19,406 nucleotides of DNA, from NCBI GenBank assembly GCA_022448705.1, contig JAKUUF010000015.1, positions 1 to 19,406 on the forward strand, in the 5' to 3' direction. Shown here piece by piece: positions 8,401 through 15,469 of this stretch. The number at the start of each line of letters is the position of its first letter. The stretch's first letter is position 1. The DNA comes from SAR324 cluster bacterium. GTDB taxonomy: Bacteria; SAR324; NAC60-12. The position numbers were made by a program, and so were the translations under genes. The notes under the pieces are model-generated. The model ran no database searches and had not been told where the DNA came from. It was given only the letters and a program-made list of their open reading frames with translations.

Positions 8401-8980
8401 AAAATTCAATCCGCACCGGTTTTTCCAGGTTTAATGGGAAAACGTCCAGTATTCCTCCATGGGTACTGAACTCTCCAAGTTCTTCAACCACATCAACCTG
8501 AATGTATCCGGAATTAAGCAGCTGCTTCCCGATTTCATCCGGACTTCCGACAAATTCATTTGTCAGTGTGATAGTGTTTTTTAAAAAATCATTTCGAGGC
8601 AGAAAACACTGCATCAGCGCATTGGGTGTGGTAATCAGTATACGTGCCTGCTGATTTAGCAAAGCGTCAAGGGTTTGAAAACGCTGCGCTGTCAGGCCTT
8701 TGTGCGGTGAAAAATTGTCGTATGGAAGCACATCCCAGAAGGGGAAAAAATACACCCCCTCTCTTCCAAAATAATAGTAGATGTCATGCAGGAGAACTTC
8801 GGCAATATCAAAAGATTCGCAGACCACCACAACAGGGGCTGTTTCCCCTGGAGACTGGCCGGATATTTTGCTGAGCATGGAAACAACGAGTGCTTTGCTG
8901 GATCCGGCAAGTCCCTGAAGTTCAACTGGAGCAGAGCCTCCATTTATATTGTTCAGGATTTTCTGGAGAGATGAAGACAT
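5435..8980 (-). CDS. mfd: transcription-repair coupling factor Mfd
   Basis: Encodes a 1181-aa Mfd (E. coli 1148 aa), the SF2 translocase that pushes stalled RNA polymerase off DNA lesions and recruits UvrA. In order: an N-terminal UvrB-like region (1 to about 350) including the family segment LPYDNFSPHKGLTAQRF, with a Walker A equivalent (GLAGSSKA) lacking the usual GKT; the CarD-like RNA-polymerase-interacting domain from about 514 (REGDHVVHLDYGIGRYHG); the translocase with Walker A G666-DVGFGKT-673, DEEQ box D767-Q770, the LSATPIPRTL motif III, and motif VI around R938-R943 (QLRGRVGRS); and the C-terminal TRCF domain that binds UvrA. All expected helicase motifs are intact. The ATG at 8980 has no recognisable Shine-Dalgarno. 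The gene lies 34 nt after a small acidic-protein gene and overlaps the next one by one base, so a three-gene unit is likely. Confidence 0.97.
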   Translation of the reverse strand: MSSSLQKILNNINGGSAPVELQGLAGSSKALVVSMLSKISGQSPGETAPVVVVCESFDIAEVLLHDIYYYFGREGVYFFPFWDVLPYDNFSPHKGLTAQRFQTLDALLNQQARILITTPNALMQCFLPRNDFLKNTITLTNEFVGSPDEIGKQLLNSGYIQVDVVEELGEFSTHGGILDVFPLNLEKPVRIEFSENSKAHFLKPFDIQTQHTDQTELSSLKILPAGEILFNQENIDFARKSLPEYRKECAPEVLLRLRQSLQKKEGFPGIESLSPLFYPELETLFDYFPDELILIIDEEKNVNKRADSFYQEVFMEYEISTQQNKLTLSPESLFLTHRELQTKLTKHVSLVLNSMKINNTKARTVHQLQFVDNKSLRNQFESAKATSAAGYMVQLLQKWQSSGTPVLLSAKNQTHADGFQQLLDDLGVESTAAGDQLTTNRCPWLDWLEKNDTENTSGSIPILTGKVSSGFRKLDSNGKALFVLLTEEEVFGEKTRNRRLQRAQVHQTAGNLDDLREGDHVVHLDYGIGRYHGLQKISAGGNQNEFMQLVFARDEKVYVPVENIHLVQKYVNADGTTPKLSKLGEKAWKKTRSKVAKTVENIAEELADIYAERKARKGFAFAADDLEMQKFELRFEFEETRDQLDVISSVKADMEKEMPMDRLVCGDVGFGKTEIAMRAAFKAVQQEKQVAVLVPTTILAQQHFETFCRRFEDTPFIIEVISRFRTAAEQKKIIKRLQEGKIDVLIGTHRMLSTDVKFKELGLLVVDEEQRFGVRHKEKIKRFRASVDVLTLSATPIPRTLHMSLMGIRDLSLVNTPPADRRAVRTRLLPANDYIIQEAVSREIRRGGQVYIVHNRIDTIYEYGRYLDSILPNVKIVIGHGQMREEKLEKVMMEFIEGEFDVLLSTTIIESGLDITNANTIIINNAHIFGLSQLYQLRGRVGRSNVQAYAYLLVPPDLILSGVANERLNVLQDLNDLGAGFKVASRDLEIRGAGNLLGSEQSGQIASVGLELYTQMVDRAVKKLRQSESGLSVEDIQVKLNQIDQLIPESYISSTSQRLSLYKAVGTLPTKEDLWEFRNGIEDRFGMLPEPVLNIFRQAEIRLWGQLHGVEKIEHERNRLRLQIKDTAKLDHAKLVEWLCDDQSSLKYIPENTLDLNDVPADMPAILSRLKQMEQVFIVNS

Positions 8981-9014
8981 GACTTTGGGAAAAAACCTGG
9001 GCAGAGTTCGGTGT

Positions 9015-9236
9015 TCATGTCTGGCTGAGAATATCCAGTACTACAACATAGACAAGAGGATGCTCCACATCTTCATTTATTATACGGACAATTTGATACC
9101 TTACTTCATCAAGAACAAATTCTCCTTCCTCCACAAGCAGTTCTTCTTCAAACTCAATTTGTACTCCATCCTGTTCTCCCAACAGACCGTGGATGTTCAC
9201 AATTACAGTGGAGGTATTTTCGTCAGTCATTTCCAT
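9015..9236 (-). CDS. small acidic hypothetical protein upstream of mfd
   Basis: A 73-aa ORF, rich in Glu, Asp, Val, Ile and Leu, that looks like a small beta-rich domain: hydrophobic strands such as TVIVNIHGLL, GVQIEFEEELLV, RYQIVRII and PLVYVVVLDIL alternate with acidic turns. There is no signal peptide or membrane segment. It precedes mfd by 34 nt on the same strand. The first ATG (9236) has no ribosome-binding site; an in-frame ATG at 9230 is an alternative start. An opposite-strand frame covers the same bases, but its translation is Lys/Phe/Tyr-rich and less protein-like. I do not recognise a family. Confidence 0.55.
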   Translation of the reverse strand: MEMTDENTSTVIVNIHGLLGEQDGVQIEFEEELLVEEGEFVLDEVRYQIVRIINEDVEHPLVYVVVLDILSQT

Positions 9237-9881
9237 GCTAGCTGAAGAACAGTCATTACCACGAAGACAGTGACCTTGTTCAGATAATTATTCCCAAGTT
9301 AAGATTGAGCATCACTTAAGGAGTGAAGCATTATTCACCCTGTTTAAAATATACTGCCAAGTAAAATTATTCCCATTCAAGCAGGAATTTATTTTAATGA
9401 AATCACAGCTTGATGTAGACATCAAAAGACATAATCGCATCCTCGTTTGTCACTTACGTGCAACAGTATTTCCGCTTAAAAGGGAATGCCAATTTTTTTA
9501 TGTTTTCATCAAGGATATTGAAACTTAGGACAAGCATAGATTTGAATCAAGTTTTAATTCTAAATATTTATGATAACAGTAATTTTTGAGCAGAATTATC
9601 TCGCTTTGCGGCAATGTTGAATTTTCTCCATAGTCTCCTGCTTCATTCATTTCAATAGTTTGTCAGCAGTTTTTGAGCAGTTTCAATTGCACACTGTATT
9701 TGAATGTCCTAGAAAAAATTACTGAGTTTTCATCAGCGGCAGGCTTGCAAGACTAGCTTGTACGATTACGCGCTGATTGCTCTAAAGCTTGAGTTTAAGG
9801 ACTGAGATTGCCATAATTTTTATGTAAGTTTTAAGTTTTTCCTCGAATAAAGGAGGTAATAACTGGGATATTAATTAAATA
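9237..9881. other. 645-nt divergent spacer between the mfd unit and the MFS gene
   Basis: A/T-rich spacer between divergent genes; it must contain promoters for both, but I see no strong -35/-10 pair on either strand. It carries an exact 11-nt direct repeat, TTTTTGAGCAG, at 9583-9593 and 9670-9680. A 43-codon ORF at 9397-9528 (+), starting MKSQLDVDIK and preceded by AGGA with about 10-nt spacing, is a possible small gene but could arise by chance. No tRNA-like or clear terminator structure was found. Confidence 0.5.
9849..9881 (+). promoter_or_regulatory. strong Shine-Dalgarno set 25 nt from the MFS start, with possible hairpin between
   Basis: AAAGGAGG at 9849-9856 is a near-perfect Shine-Dalgarno, but the only usable start, ATG 9882, lies 25 nt further on; an in-frame TAA at 9876-9878 rules out an earlier start. 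TAATA (9857-9861) can pair with TATTA (9869-9873) around a 7-nt loop, which would reduce the effective spacing to 8 nt. The bases are seen; looping-out is inference, and the stem is weak. Confidence 0.4.
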
Positions 9882-11093
9882 ATGAGCAAAACCGAAAGAA
9901 CCCCGATTTTCACTTCCACAGAAAAAAGGAGCATTTACAGTTTAAGCGGGGTACTTTTTTTCAGGATGTTCAGTATTTTTCTGCTGCTGCCGGTTTTCAG
10001 CGTTCTTGCCTTGGATTTGGAGGAGGCAACACCATTTCTGATTGGAGTTGCCTTTGGTGCATATGGCTTGACACAGGGGTTTCTTCAGCTTCCATTCGGA
10101 ATGTGGAGCGACAGGGCCGGAAGAAAAAAAGTGATCGTGATCGGTTTGGGGCTGTTCATTATTGGGAACCTGCTTGCTGCTGCGGCAGATTCTATTTACT
10201 TGATGATAATTGCCCGTTTTCTTCAAGGCACAGGGGCAATCAGTTCAACCGTGTTTGCTCTGGTTGCGGATTTAACTCGCCCTGAAGTCAGGACACGTGC
10301 CAATGCGGCAATGGGTGTCAGCATCGGGACTGCTTTTGCGATTGCATTCATAGCAGCTCCGTTTCTTGGTGAGTGGCTGGGATTGGAAGGAATGTTTGGA
10401 ATGATTGCAATTTTTTCCGTAGTCAGTCTGGTACTGGTACTGACAACGGTTCCAAATCCGGAGGCAATTCCCCTGGTACCGGAAAATACATCCTTTCTTA
10501 AAATGACAAAAACAGTATGGAGGGTTCCTTCTTTGCGTACTATTTGCTGGGGAGGGTTTGTTTGTGGGGCTGGTCTTTCATCCACGTTTTTCCTGATACC
10601 AATGATCCTGGTAAATCACGGATATGAACGTGCGGAAATGTGGAAAATATACTTGCCGATGATGCTTGCAGGAGCTTTGATGATGATACTTGCGGCTGTT
10701 TTCGCGGAAGTCCGTAACCGCTTTCGTGAAGTTATGCTGTTTGGAGTGGTTCTGCTGCTGCTGTCGGCTGTCGCGATGGGAATTGGGCAGGAGCAGCAGA
10801 TGCTGCTTTGGTTTGTAGCGGCTCTGTTCTTATTTTTCATGGGTTTCAACATTTTTGAACCAATTTTCCCTTCTCTCGTTACTCGGACAACTACAGCGGA
10901 GACCAAAGGGACTGCAATGGGTGTATACAACTTTGCACAGTTTTTTGGACATTTTGCCGGTGCAACTCTTGCCGGCGCGCTTTATCTGAATCACTTTTAC
11001 ATTTTCATTTTGCTGATTGCACTGGCTGAATTCTGGTTTTTCTATTTAACACTTTCGTTTACAAATCCTGAAAAAAGTATTAAAAAAATATGA
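9882..11093 (+). CDS. MFS transporter, YajR-like without the C-terminal YAM domain
   Basis: A 403-aa inner-membrane protein of the major facilitator superfamily with about 12 hydrophobic segments. The first transmembrane segment (RMFSIFLLLPVFSVLAL), the GVAFGAYGLTQGFLQLPFG second segment, and motif A at the loop between segments 2 and 3 (GMWSDRAGRKK) closely match the YajR type of drug:proton antiporter-like carriers; the RFLQGTGAI motif in segment 4 also agrees. E. coli YajR is 454 aa and ends in a cytosolic ferredoxin-like YAM domain; here the protein ends soon after segment 12 with FTNPEKSIKKI, so that domain is absent. The substrate cannot be deduced. The start is fixed by an in-frame TAA just upstream. 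The gene lies 103 nt before lon on the same strand, with no terminator seen between them. Confidence 0.88.
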   Translation: MSKTERTPIFTSTEKRSIYSLSGVLFFRMFSIFLLLPVFSVLALDLEEATPFLIGVAFGAYGLTQGFLQLPFGMWSDRAGRKKVIVIGLGLFIIGNLLAAAADSIYLMIIARFLQGTGAISSTVFALVADLTRPEVRTRANAAMGVSIGTAFAIAFIAAPFLGEWLGLEGMFGMIAIFSVVSLVLVLTTVPNPEAIPLVPENTSFLKMTKTVWRVPSLRTICWGGFVCGAGLSSTFFLIPMILVNHGYERAEMWKIYLPMMLAGALMMILAAVFAEVRNRFREVMLFGVVLLLLSAVAMGIGQEQQMLLWFVAALFLFFMGFNIFEPIFPSLVTRTTTAETKGTAMGVYNFAQFFGHFAGATLAGALYLNHFYIFILLIALAEFWFFYLTLSFTNPEKSIKKI

Positions 11094-11196
11094 AGGAGTA
11101 ATGAATTGCTTTTCATCCTGTAAGATTAGGCTGAAGAATTGCTTGGATACAGAAGTGTTATTGCTCTTAAACTGAAACCTGTACTCTTAAAAAAAA

Positions 11197-13605
11197 ATGT
11201 CTGAAAAACTTAAACCTGTAATTGTACCCCTGCTCCCGATGAGGGAAGAGATTGTATTCCCCGGAACTACTGCTCCGTTTTTCGTAGGCCGTCAGTCTTC
11301 AATGGATGCTTTGGACCGTGCACTCTCCGGTGACCGGGAAATTTTTGTAGTCACTCAAAGGGATTCTTCTGTAGAGAATCCAAAGGAGAGTGATTTGTAT
11401 GAAATAGGAGTTCTTGGCAGTGTCCTCCAGGTGATGAGACTGCCTAACGGTACAGTCAAAGCCCTGTTTGAGGGAAGCCGCAGGGGGAAACTGCTGGCTA
11501 CAAAACTGGATGAAAAGGAATATTTAGCACAGGTTGAGCCAGTGGACGAAAGTGAACTGGAGTTTGATCAGGAAGAGCTGGAGGACAAGGCAAAAAAGGT
11601 GCGTGATCTGTTCAAAAAATATGCAGACCAGCGAAAGCTGAAGTTAGGTAAAGATGTTTTAAAATCATTGAAAGAATTGGACGCCATGAACGTGAGTGAT
11701 AAGACTGCGTCATTGTTGAAAATCTCAAATGAGCAAAAACAAAAACTGCTGGGAACCCTGAATCCGGGTATCAGGTTGAAGAAGGTTCTGGAGATTCTGC
11801 GGGATGAGATGAAAATCAAACAGCTTGAAAATAAGCTGAAAAAAGAAGCATCAGATAAGTTCAGTGACACGAAAAAAGAAGATTTCCTGCATGACCAGCT
11901 GCGCAATATTCAGAAAGAACTTGGCCAGATGGAAGATCCAAAGGCTGAAATGGATGAGATTGCTGAACAGATCAAACAGGCAAAAATGCCTGAAGAAGCG
12001 GAAAGTGAAGCTGAAAAGGAATTAAAAAAATTGCGAATGATGTCGCCAATGTCATCTGAAGCAAATGTTGTAAGAAACTACCTTGAATGGCTGATAGCAA
12101 TGCCATGGGAGATACGAACGGAAGATAATTTTGATCTTAAACAGGCAGAACAGATTCTTGATGAGGACCATTATGGTCTGGAAAAAATAAAGGAACGCAT
12201 CATTGAATATTTAGCTGTGGCTTCACTCAAAGGGAAAATGAAAGGTCCTATTCTTTGTCTGAACGGTCCACCTGGTGTAGGCAAAACTTCTCTTGCCCAG
12301 TCGGTGGCACGGGCACTTGGAAGAAATTTTGTGCGCATCAGTCTTGGAGGAGTAAGAGATGAAGCAGAGATACGCGGTCACCGCCGCACTTATATTGGCG
12401 CCATGCCCGGAAAAATAATTCAGTCGATCAGGAAAGCAAAAAGCAAAAATCCAGTTTTGCTGATTGACGAAATCGACAAGCTGTACCAAAGCAACATCAG
12501 TGATCCTTCCGCAGCAATGCTCGAGGTACTGGACCCTGATCAGAACGATTCATTTATTGATCACTACCTCGATGTTGAATTCAGTTTGTCTGATGTCCTT
12601 TTCATTTGTACAGCGAACAGTCTGCAGAACATTACCAGTCCGCTGCTGGACAGAATGGAAGTCATTGAACTGACAGGTTATACAGAATTGGAAAAACATC
12701 ACATTGCTACACAGTTCCTGACTCCACGGCAGAGGAAGTTCCATGGCCTGGAAGAAAAGCAGCTTCGTTTCAGGAAATCTGCAATTGAAGAAATCACGCA
12801 CGGTTACACGCGTGAAGCCGGGGTGCGTAACCTGGAACGCGAAATCGGTAAGGTATGCAGAAAAGTTGTAACTCGTCTGGTACGCACCAAAGGTAAAAAA
12901 GCTACTGTGGTGACTCCAAAACTGGTACACGAACTTCTTGGTGTACCAAAATATGAGCGTGACCAGCGCGAAGATAAGAGTGATGTTGGAGTTGCAATGG
13001 GTTTGGGTGTCACTCCAATGGGCGGAGAGATGCTGCTGATTGAAGTAGGTTTAATGTCAGGTTCCGGAAAAGTTGTACTGACCGGTAAACTTGGAGATGT
13101 GATGCAGGAATCTGCCAAGGCGGCATTCTCCTATGTACGCAGCAATGCTGATTATTTAGGCATTGATCCTGAAATATTCGCAAAAACAGATTTACACGTT
13201 CATCTCCCTGAAGGAGCAACGCCGAAGGACGGACCTTCTGCCGGGCTTCCGCTTATCATGGCCATAATAAGCAGCTTTACTAAAATATCAGTCAAGCACA
13301 ATGTAGGCATGACAGGTGAAATTACATTGCGGGGACATGTAACTGAGATAGGCAGCTTGAAAGAAAAACTTATTGCAGCAAAGAGGGGGCTCCTGGATAC
13401 AGTGCTGATTCCGGATGAAAATCAAAAAGATCTTGTCGATGTTCCTGATGAGATTAAAAAAGGTTTGGATATAAATATTATCAAAAATGTCAAAGAGGCA
13501 TTGGGAGTGGCCCTGGCTGCTCATCCTGAAGACATGAAAGATCAGCAAAAAGATGTATCTGATATTTCATGGACAAGTGATTCAGGTTCTCAGCCTGCAG
13601 CATGA
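11197..13605 (+). CDS. lon: ATP-dependent protease Lon (endopeptidase La)
   Basis: An 802-aa LonA protease that degrades misfolded and regulatory proteins in the cytoplasm as a homohexamer. Order of domains: N-terminal LON substrate-binding domain (from VIVPLLPMREEIVFPG) and a long charged coiled-coil linker up to about 270; AAA+ module with Walker A G357-PPGVGK-T364 and Walker B LLID424-E425; C-terminal peptidase with the Ser-Lys dyad S681 (PKDGPSAG) and K724 (IGSLKEK). Spacing between Ser and Lys is 43 residues, as in E. coli Lon (S679/K722). All catalytic residues are present. It ends in a short polar tail. The ATG at 11197 follows a run of A residues with no Shine-Dalgarno, and an in-frame TAA at 11188-11190 excludes an earlier start. 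No CIRCE-type element was seen upstream. Confidence 0.97.
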   Translation: MSEKLKPVIVPLLPMREEIVFPGTTAPFFVGRQSSMDALDRALSGDREIFVVTQRDSSVENPKESDLYEIGVLGSVLQVMRLPNGTVKALFEGSRRGKLLATKLDEKEYLAQVEPVDESELEFDQEELEDKAKKVRDLFKKYADQRKLKLGKDVLKSLKELDAMNVSDKTASLLKISNEQKQKLLGTLNPGIRLKKVLEILRDEMKIKQLENKLKKEASDKFSDTKKEDFLHDQLRNIQKELGQMEDPKAEMDEIAEQIKQAKMPEEAESEAEKELKKLRMMSPMSSEANVVRNYLEWLIAMPWEIRTEDNFDLKQAEQILDEDHYGLEKIKERIIEYLAVASLKGKMKGPILCLNGPPGVGKTSLAQSVARALGRNFVRISLGGVRDEAEIRGHRRTYIGAMPGKIIQSIRKAKSKNPVLLIDEIDKLYQSNISDPSAAMLEVLDPDQNDSFIDHYLDVEFSLSDVLFICTANSLQNITSPLLDRMEVIELTGYTELEKHHIATQFLTPRQRKFHGLEEKQLRFRKSAIEEITHGYTREAGVRNLEREIGKVCRKVVTRLVRTKGKKATVVTPKLVHELLGVPKYERDQREDKSDVGVAMGLGVTPMGGEMLLIEVGLMSGSGKVVLTGKLGDVMQESAKAAFSYVRSNADYLGIDPEIFAKTDLHVHLPEGATPKDGPSAGLPLIMAIISSFTKISVKHNVGMTGEITLRGHVTEIGSLKEKLIAAKRGLLDTVLIPDENQKDLVDVPDEIKKGLDINIIKNVKEALGVALAAHPEDMKDQQKDVSDISWTSDSGSQPAA

Positions 13606-13661
13606 AATGAATTTATATCTCTCTACTGCCAACCTGTACTGATAATTTCCTGATATTTTTA

Positions 13662-15443
13662 ATGAATAAACTGGATACAAACTCTGATCTCTACAAAATC
13701 AGGCATTCTCTTGCGCATGTGCTGGCCCAGGCAGTTCTGGAAATACGCCCCGGCGCAAAACTTGGATTCGGGCCGCCGGTTGATAACGGATTTTATTATG
13801 ATTTTGATCTGGAGGAACCGTTGACGCCGGAAGACTTGCCCAAACTTGAAAAGCGTATGCGGCATATTATCAAGTCAGGACAGGTTTTTGAGCGTGAAGA
13901 GCTGGACCAGGAAGACATGGTTGAACTTTTGAGCAGGGAAAATCAGCAGTACAAAATTGAGCAGGTGGAAGATCTTGTCGCCCAAAACGAAATAATAAGT
14001 CTTTACCGCAATGGTCCTTTCTGGGATTTGTGTGAAGGACCTCATGTTAAATCAACAAGCGAAATTCCGAAAAATTGCTTTTCACTTGATTCTCTGGCAG
14101 GAGCCTATTGGAAAGGTTCTGAAAAAAACAACATGATGCAGAGGGTTTATGGCCTGGCCTTTGAGACTGGGGAACAGCTCAAGGAATATAAGGAGAAGCG
14201 CAGCCTGGCCATGCAGCGTGATCACAGGAAACTGAACAGCAAACTTCGTTATTTTACCATCAGCGATGAGGTGGGCAAAGGCCTGCCCTTGTGGATGCCA
14301 AACGGAACCGTGATTCGGGATGAACTGGAAAAACTTGCCAGGGAAAAAGAATTTCTTGCTGGATACAAACGTGTATCAACTCCCCATATCACAAGAGATG
14401 ATTTATATTTTACTTCCGGGCACCTGCCTTATTACCAGGAAAGCATGTTTCCGCCGATGGAAATGGATGGAGAACGGCTTTTTCTCAAGCCAATGAACTG
14501 TCCTCATCATCACATGATTTTTAAAGCAGAGCCCAGGAGCTATCGTGATCTGCCCCTGCGTCTGGCAGAATACGGCACATGCTATCGCTATGAACAGTCT
14601 GGAGAACTTGCAGGATTGCTGCGTGTGCGGGGCATGACCATGAATGATGCGCATATTTACTGCACTCCTGAACAGGCTAAAGCAGAGTTTATCAATGTGA
14701 TGAATCTGCACACTGAATATTACAAAATGTTTGGCTTAAGCAATTTCTGGCTGAGACTTTCTCTTGCTGAGGAAGACGAAGGCAAGTTTGTTGATGAGCC
14801 TGAACTCTGGCAACAGGCCGAAACTCTGGTTTCAGAAGTCATGGAAGAAGTAGGTATTCCCTATGAAGCTGTTCGCGGTGAAGCGGCATTTTATGGTCCT
14901 AAGATAGATTTCCAGGTTACAAACGTGGTTGGCCGTGAAGAAACTGCCTCAACGAATCAAATGGATTTGGTGATGGGCAGACGTTTTGGGTTGAAGTATA
15001 CTGCCAGTGACAGCCAGGAGCATACTCCGATAATTATTCACCGCGCACCTCTGGGAACACATGAAAGATTTGTGGCTTTCCTGATTGAACATTACGGCGG
15101 AGCATTCCCCACATGGCTGGCTCCGGTGCAGGTAAGGTTTATTCCAGTGGCTTCAGCATTCAATGAATACGCCTTTGGCTTGAATCAAAACTTGTACGAT
15201 TCTTTAATTCGCTCAGAGGTTGATGATTCTCACGATTCATTCAGCAAGAAAATCAGGAATGCCGCGGTGGAAAAAATACCAAATATCCTGATCGTGGGTG
15301 AAAACGAACAGGCAAGTCAGTCTGTTACCTGGCAGCGATACGGAAGCAAGACACGCGAATCCGTGTCATTTGAAGCCTTTTCGTCCCTGCTCCATGAGGA
15401 AATAAACAAGCGTCTTGACTGGCGCGACAATGACAAAAATTAA
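13662..15443 (+). CDS. thrS: threonyl-tRNA synthetase lacking the N-terminal TGS domain
   Basis: A 593-aa class II synthetase that charges tRNA-Thr. The protein begins directly at the editing domain: H15-SLA-H19 and C124-EGP-H128 match the E. coli editing residues H73/H77 and C182/H186, so Ser-tRNA-Thr hydrolysis should be retained. The catalytic core keeps the zinc ligands C280 (MNCPHHH), H331 (DAHIYC) and H460 (IIHRAPLG). The C-terminal anticodon-binding domain begins near WLAPVQVRFIPV. E. coli ThrS is 642 aa with a 60-residue TGS domain ahead of the editing domain. Here the frame is closed by a TGA at 13608-13610, so no TGS can be recovered by moving the start. ThrS lacking TGS occurs in some other bacteria. 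There is no Shine-Dalgarno before the ATG. lon ends 56 nt upstream and the next gene begins 26 nt downstream. Confidence 0.96.
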   Translation: MNKLDTNSDLYKIRHSLAHVLAQAVLEIRPGAKLGFGPPVDNGFYYDFDLEEPLTPEDLPKLEKRMRHIIKSGQVFEREELDQEDMVELLSRENQQYKIEQVEDLVAQNEIISLYRNGPFWDLCEGPHVKSTSEIPKNCFSLDSLAGAYWKGSEKNNMMQRVYGLAFETGEQLKEYKEKRSLAMQRDHRKLNSKLRYFTISDEVGKGLPLWMPNGTVIRDELEKLAREKEFLAGYKRVSTPHITRDDLYFTSGHLPYYQESMFPPMEMDGERLFLKPMNCPHHHMIFKAEPRSYRDLPLRLAEYGTCYRYEQSGELAGLLRVRGMTMNDAHIYCTPEQAKAEFINVMNLHTEYYKMFGLSNFWLRLSLAEEDEGKFVDEPELWQQAETLVSEVMEEVGIPYEAVRGEAAFYGPKIDFQVTNVVGREETASTNQMDLVMGRRFGLKYTASDSQEHTPIIIHRAPLGTHERFVAFLIEHYGGAFPTWLAPVQVRFIPVASAFNEYAFGLNQNLYDSLIRSEVDDSHDSFSKKIRNAAVEKIPNILIVGENEQASQSVTWQRYGSKTRESVSFEAFSSLLHEEINKRLDWRDNDKN

Positions 15444-15469
15444 TTATAAAAGAGTAAATCTACCTGATC

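Noticed and set aside
8949..9245. 98-codon plus-strand frame over the start of mfd and the 73-aa gene
   Set aside because: The translation is Lys/Phe/Tyr-rich without domain features and overlaps the true mfd start; the minus-strand 73-aa frame is more protein-like.
11101..11175. 24-codon ORF between the MFS gene and lon, with AGGAG just before it
   Set aside because: The AGGAG is only 2 nt from the ATG, too close to work well, and the peptide has no recognisable feature.
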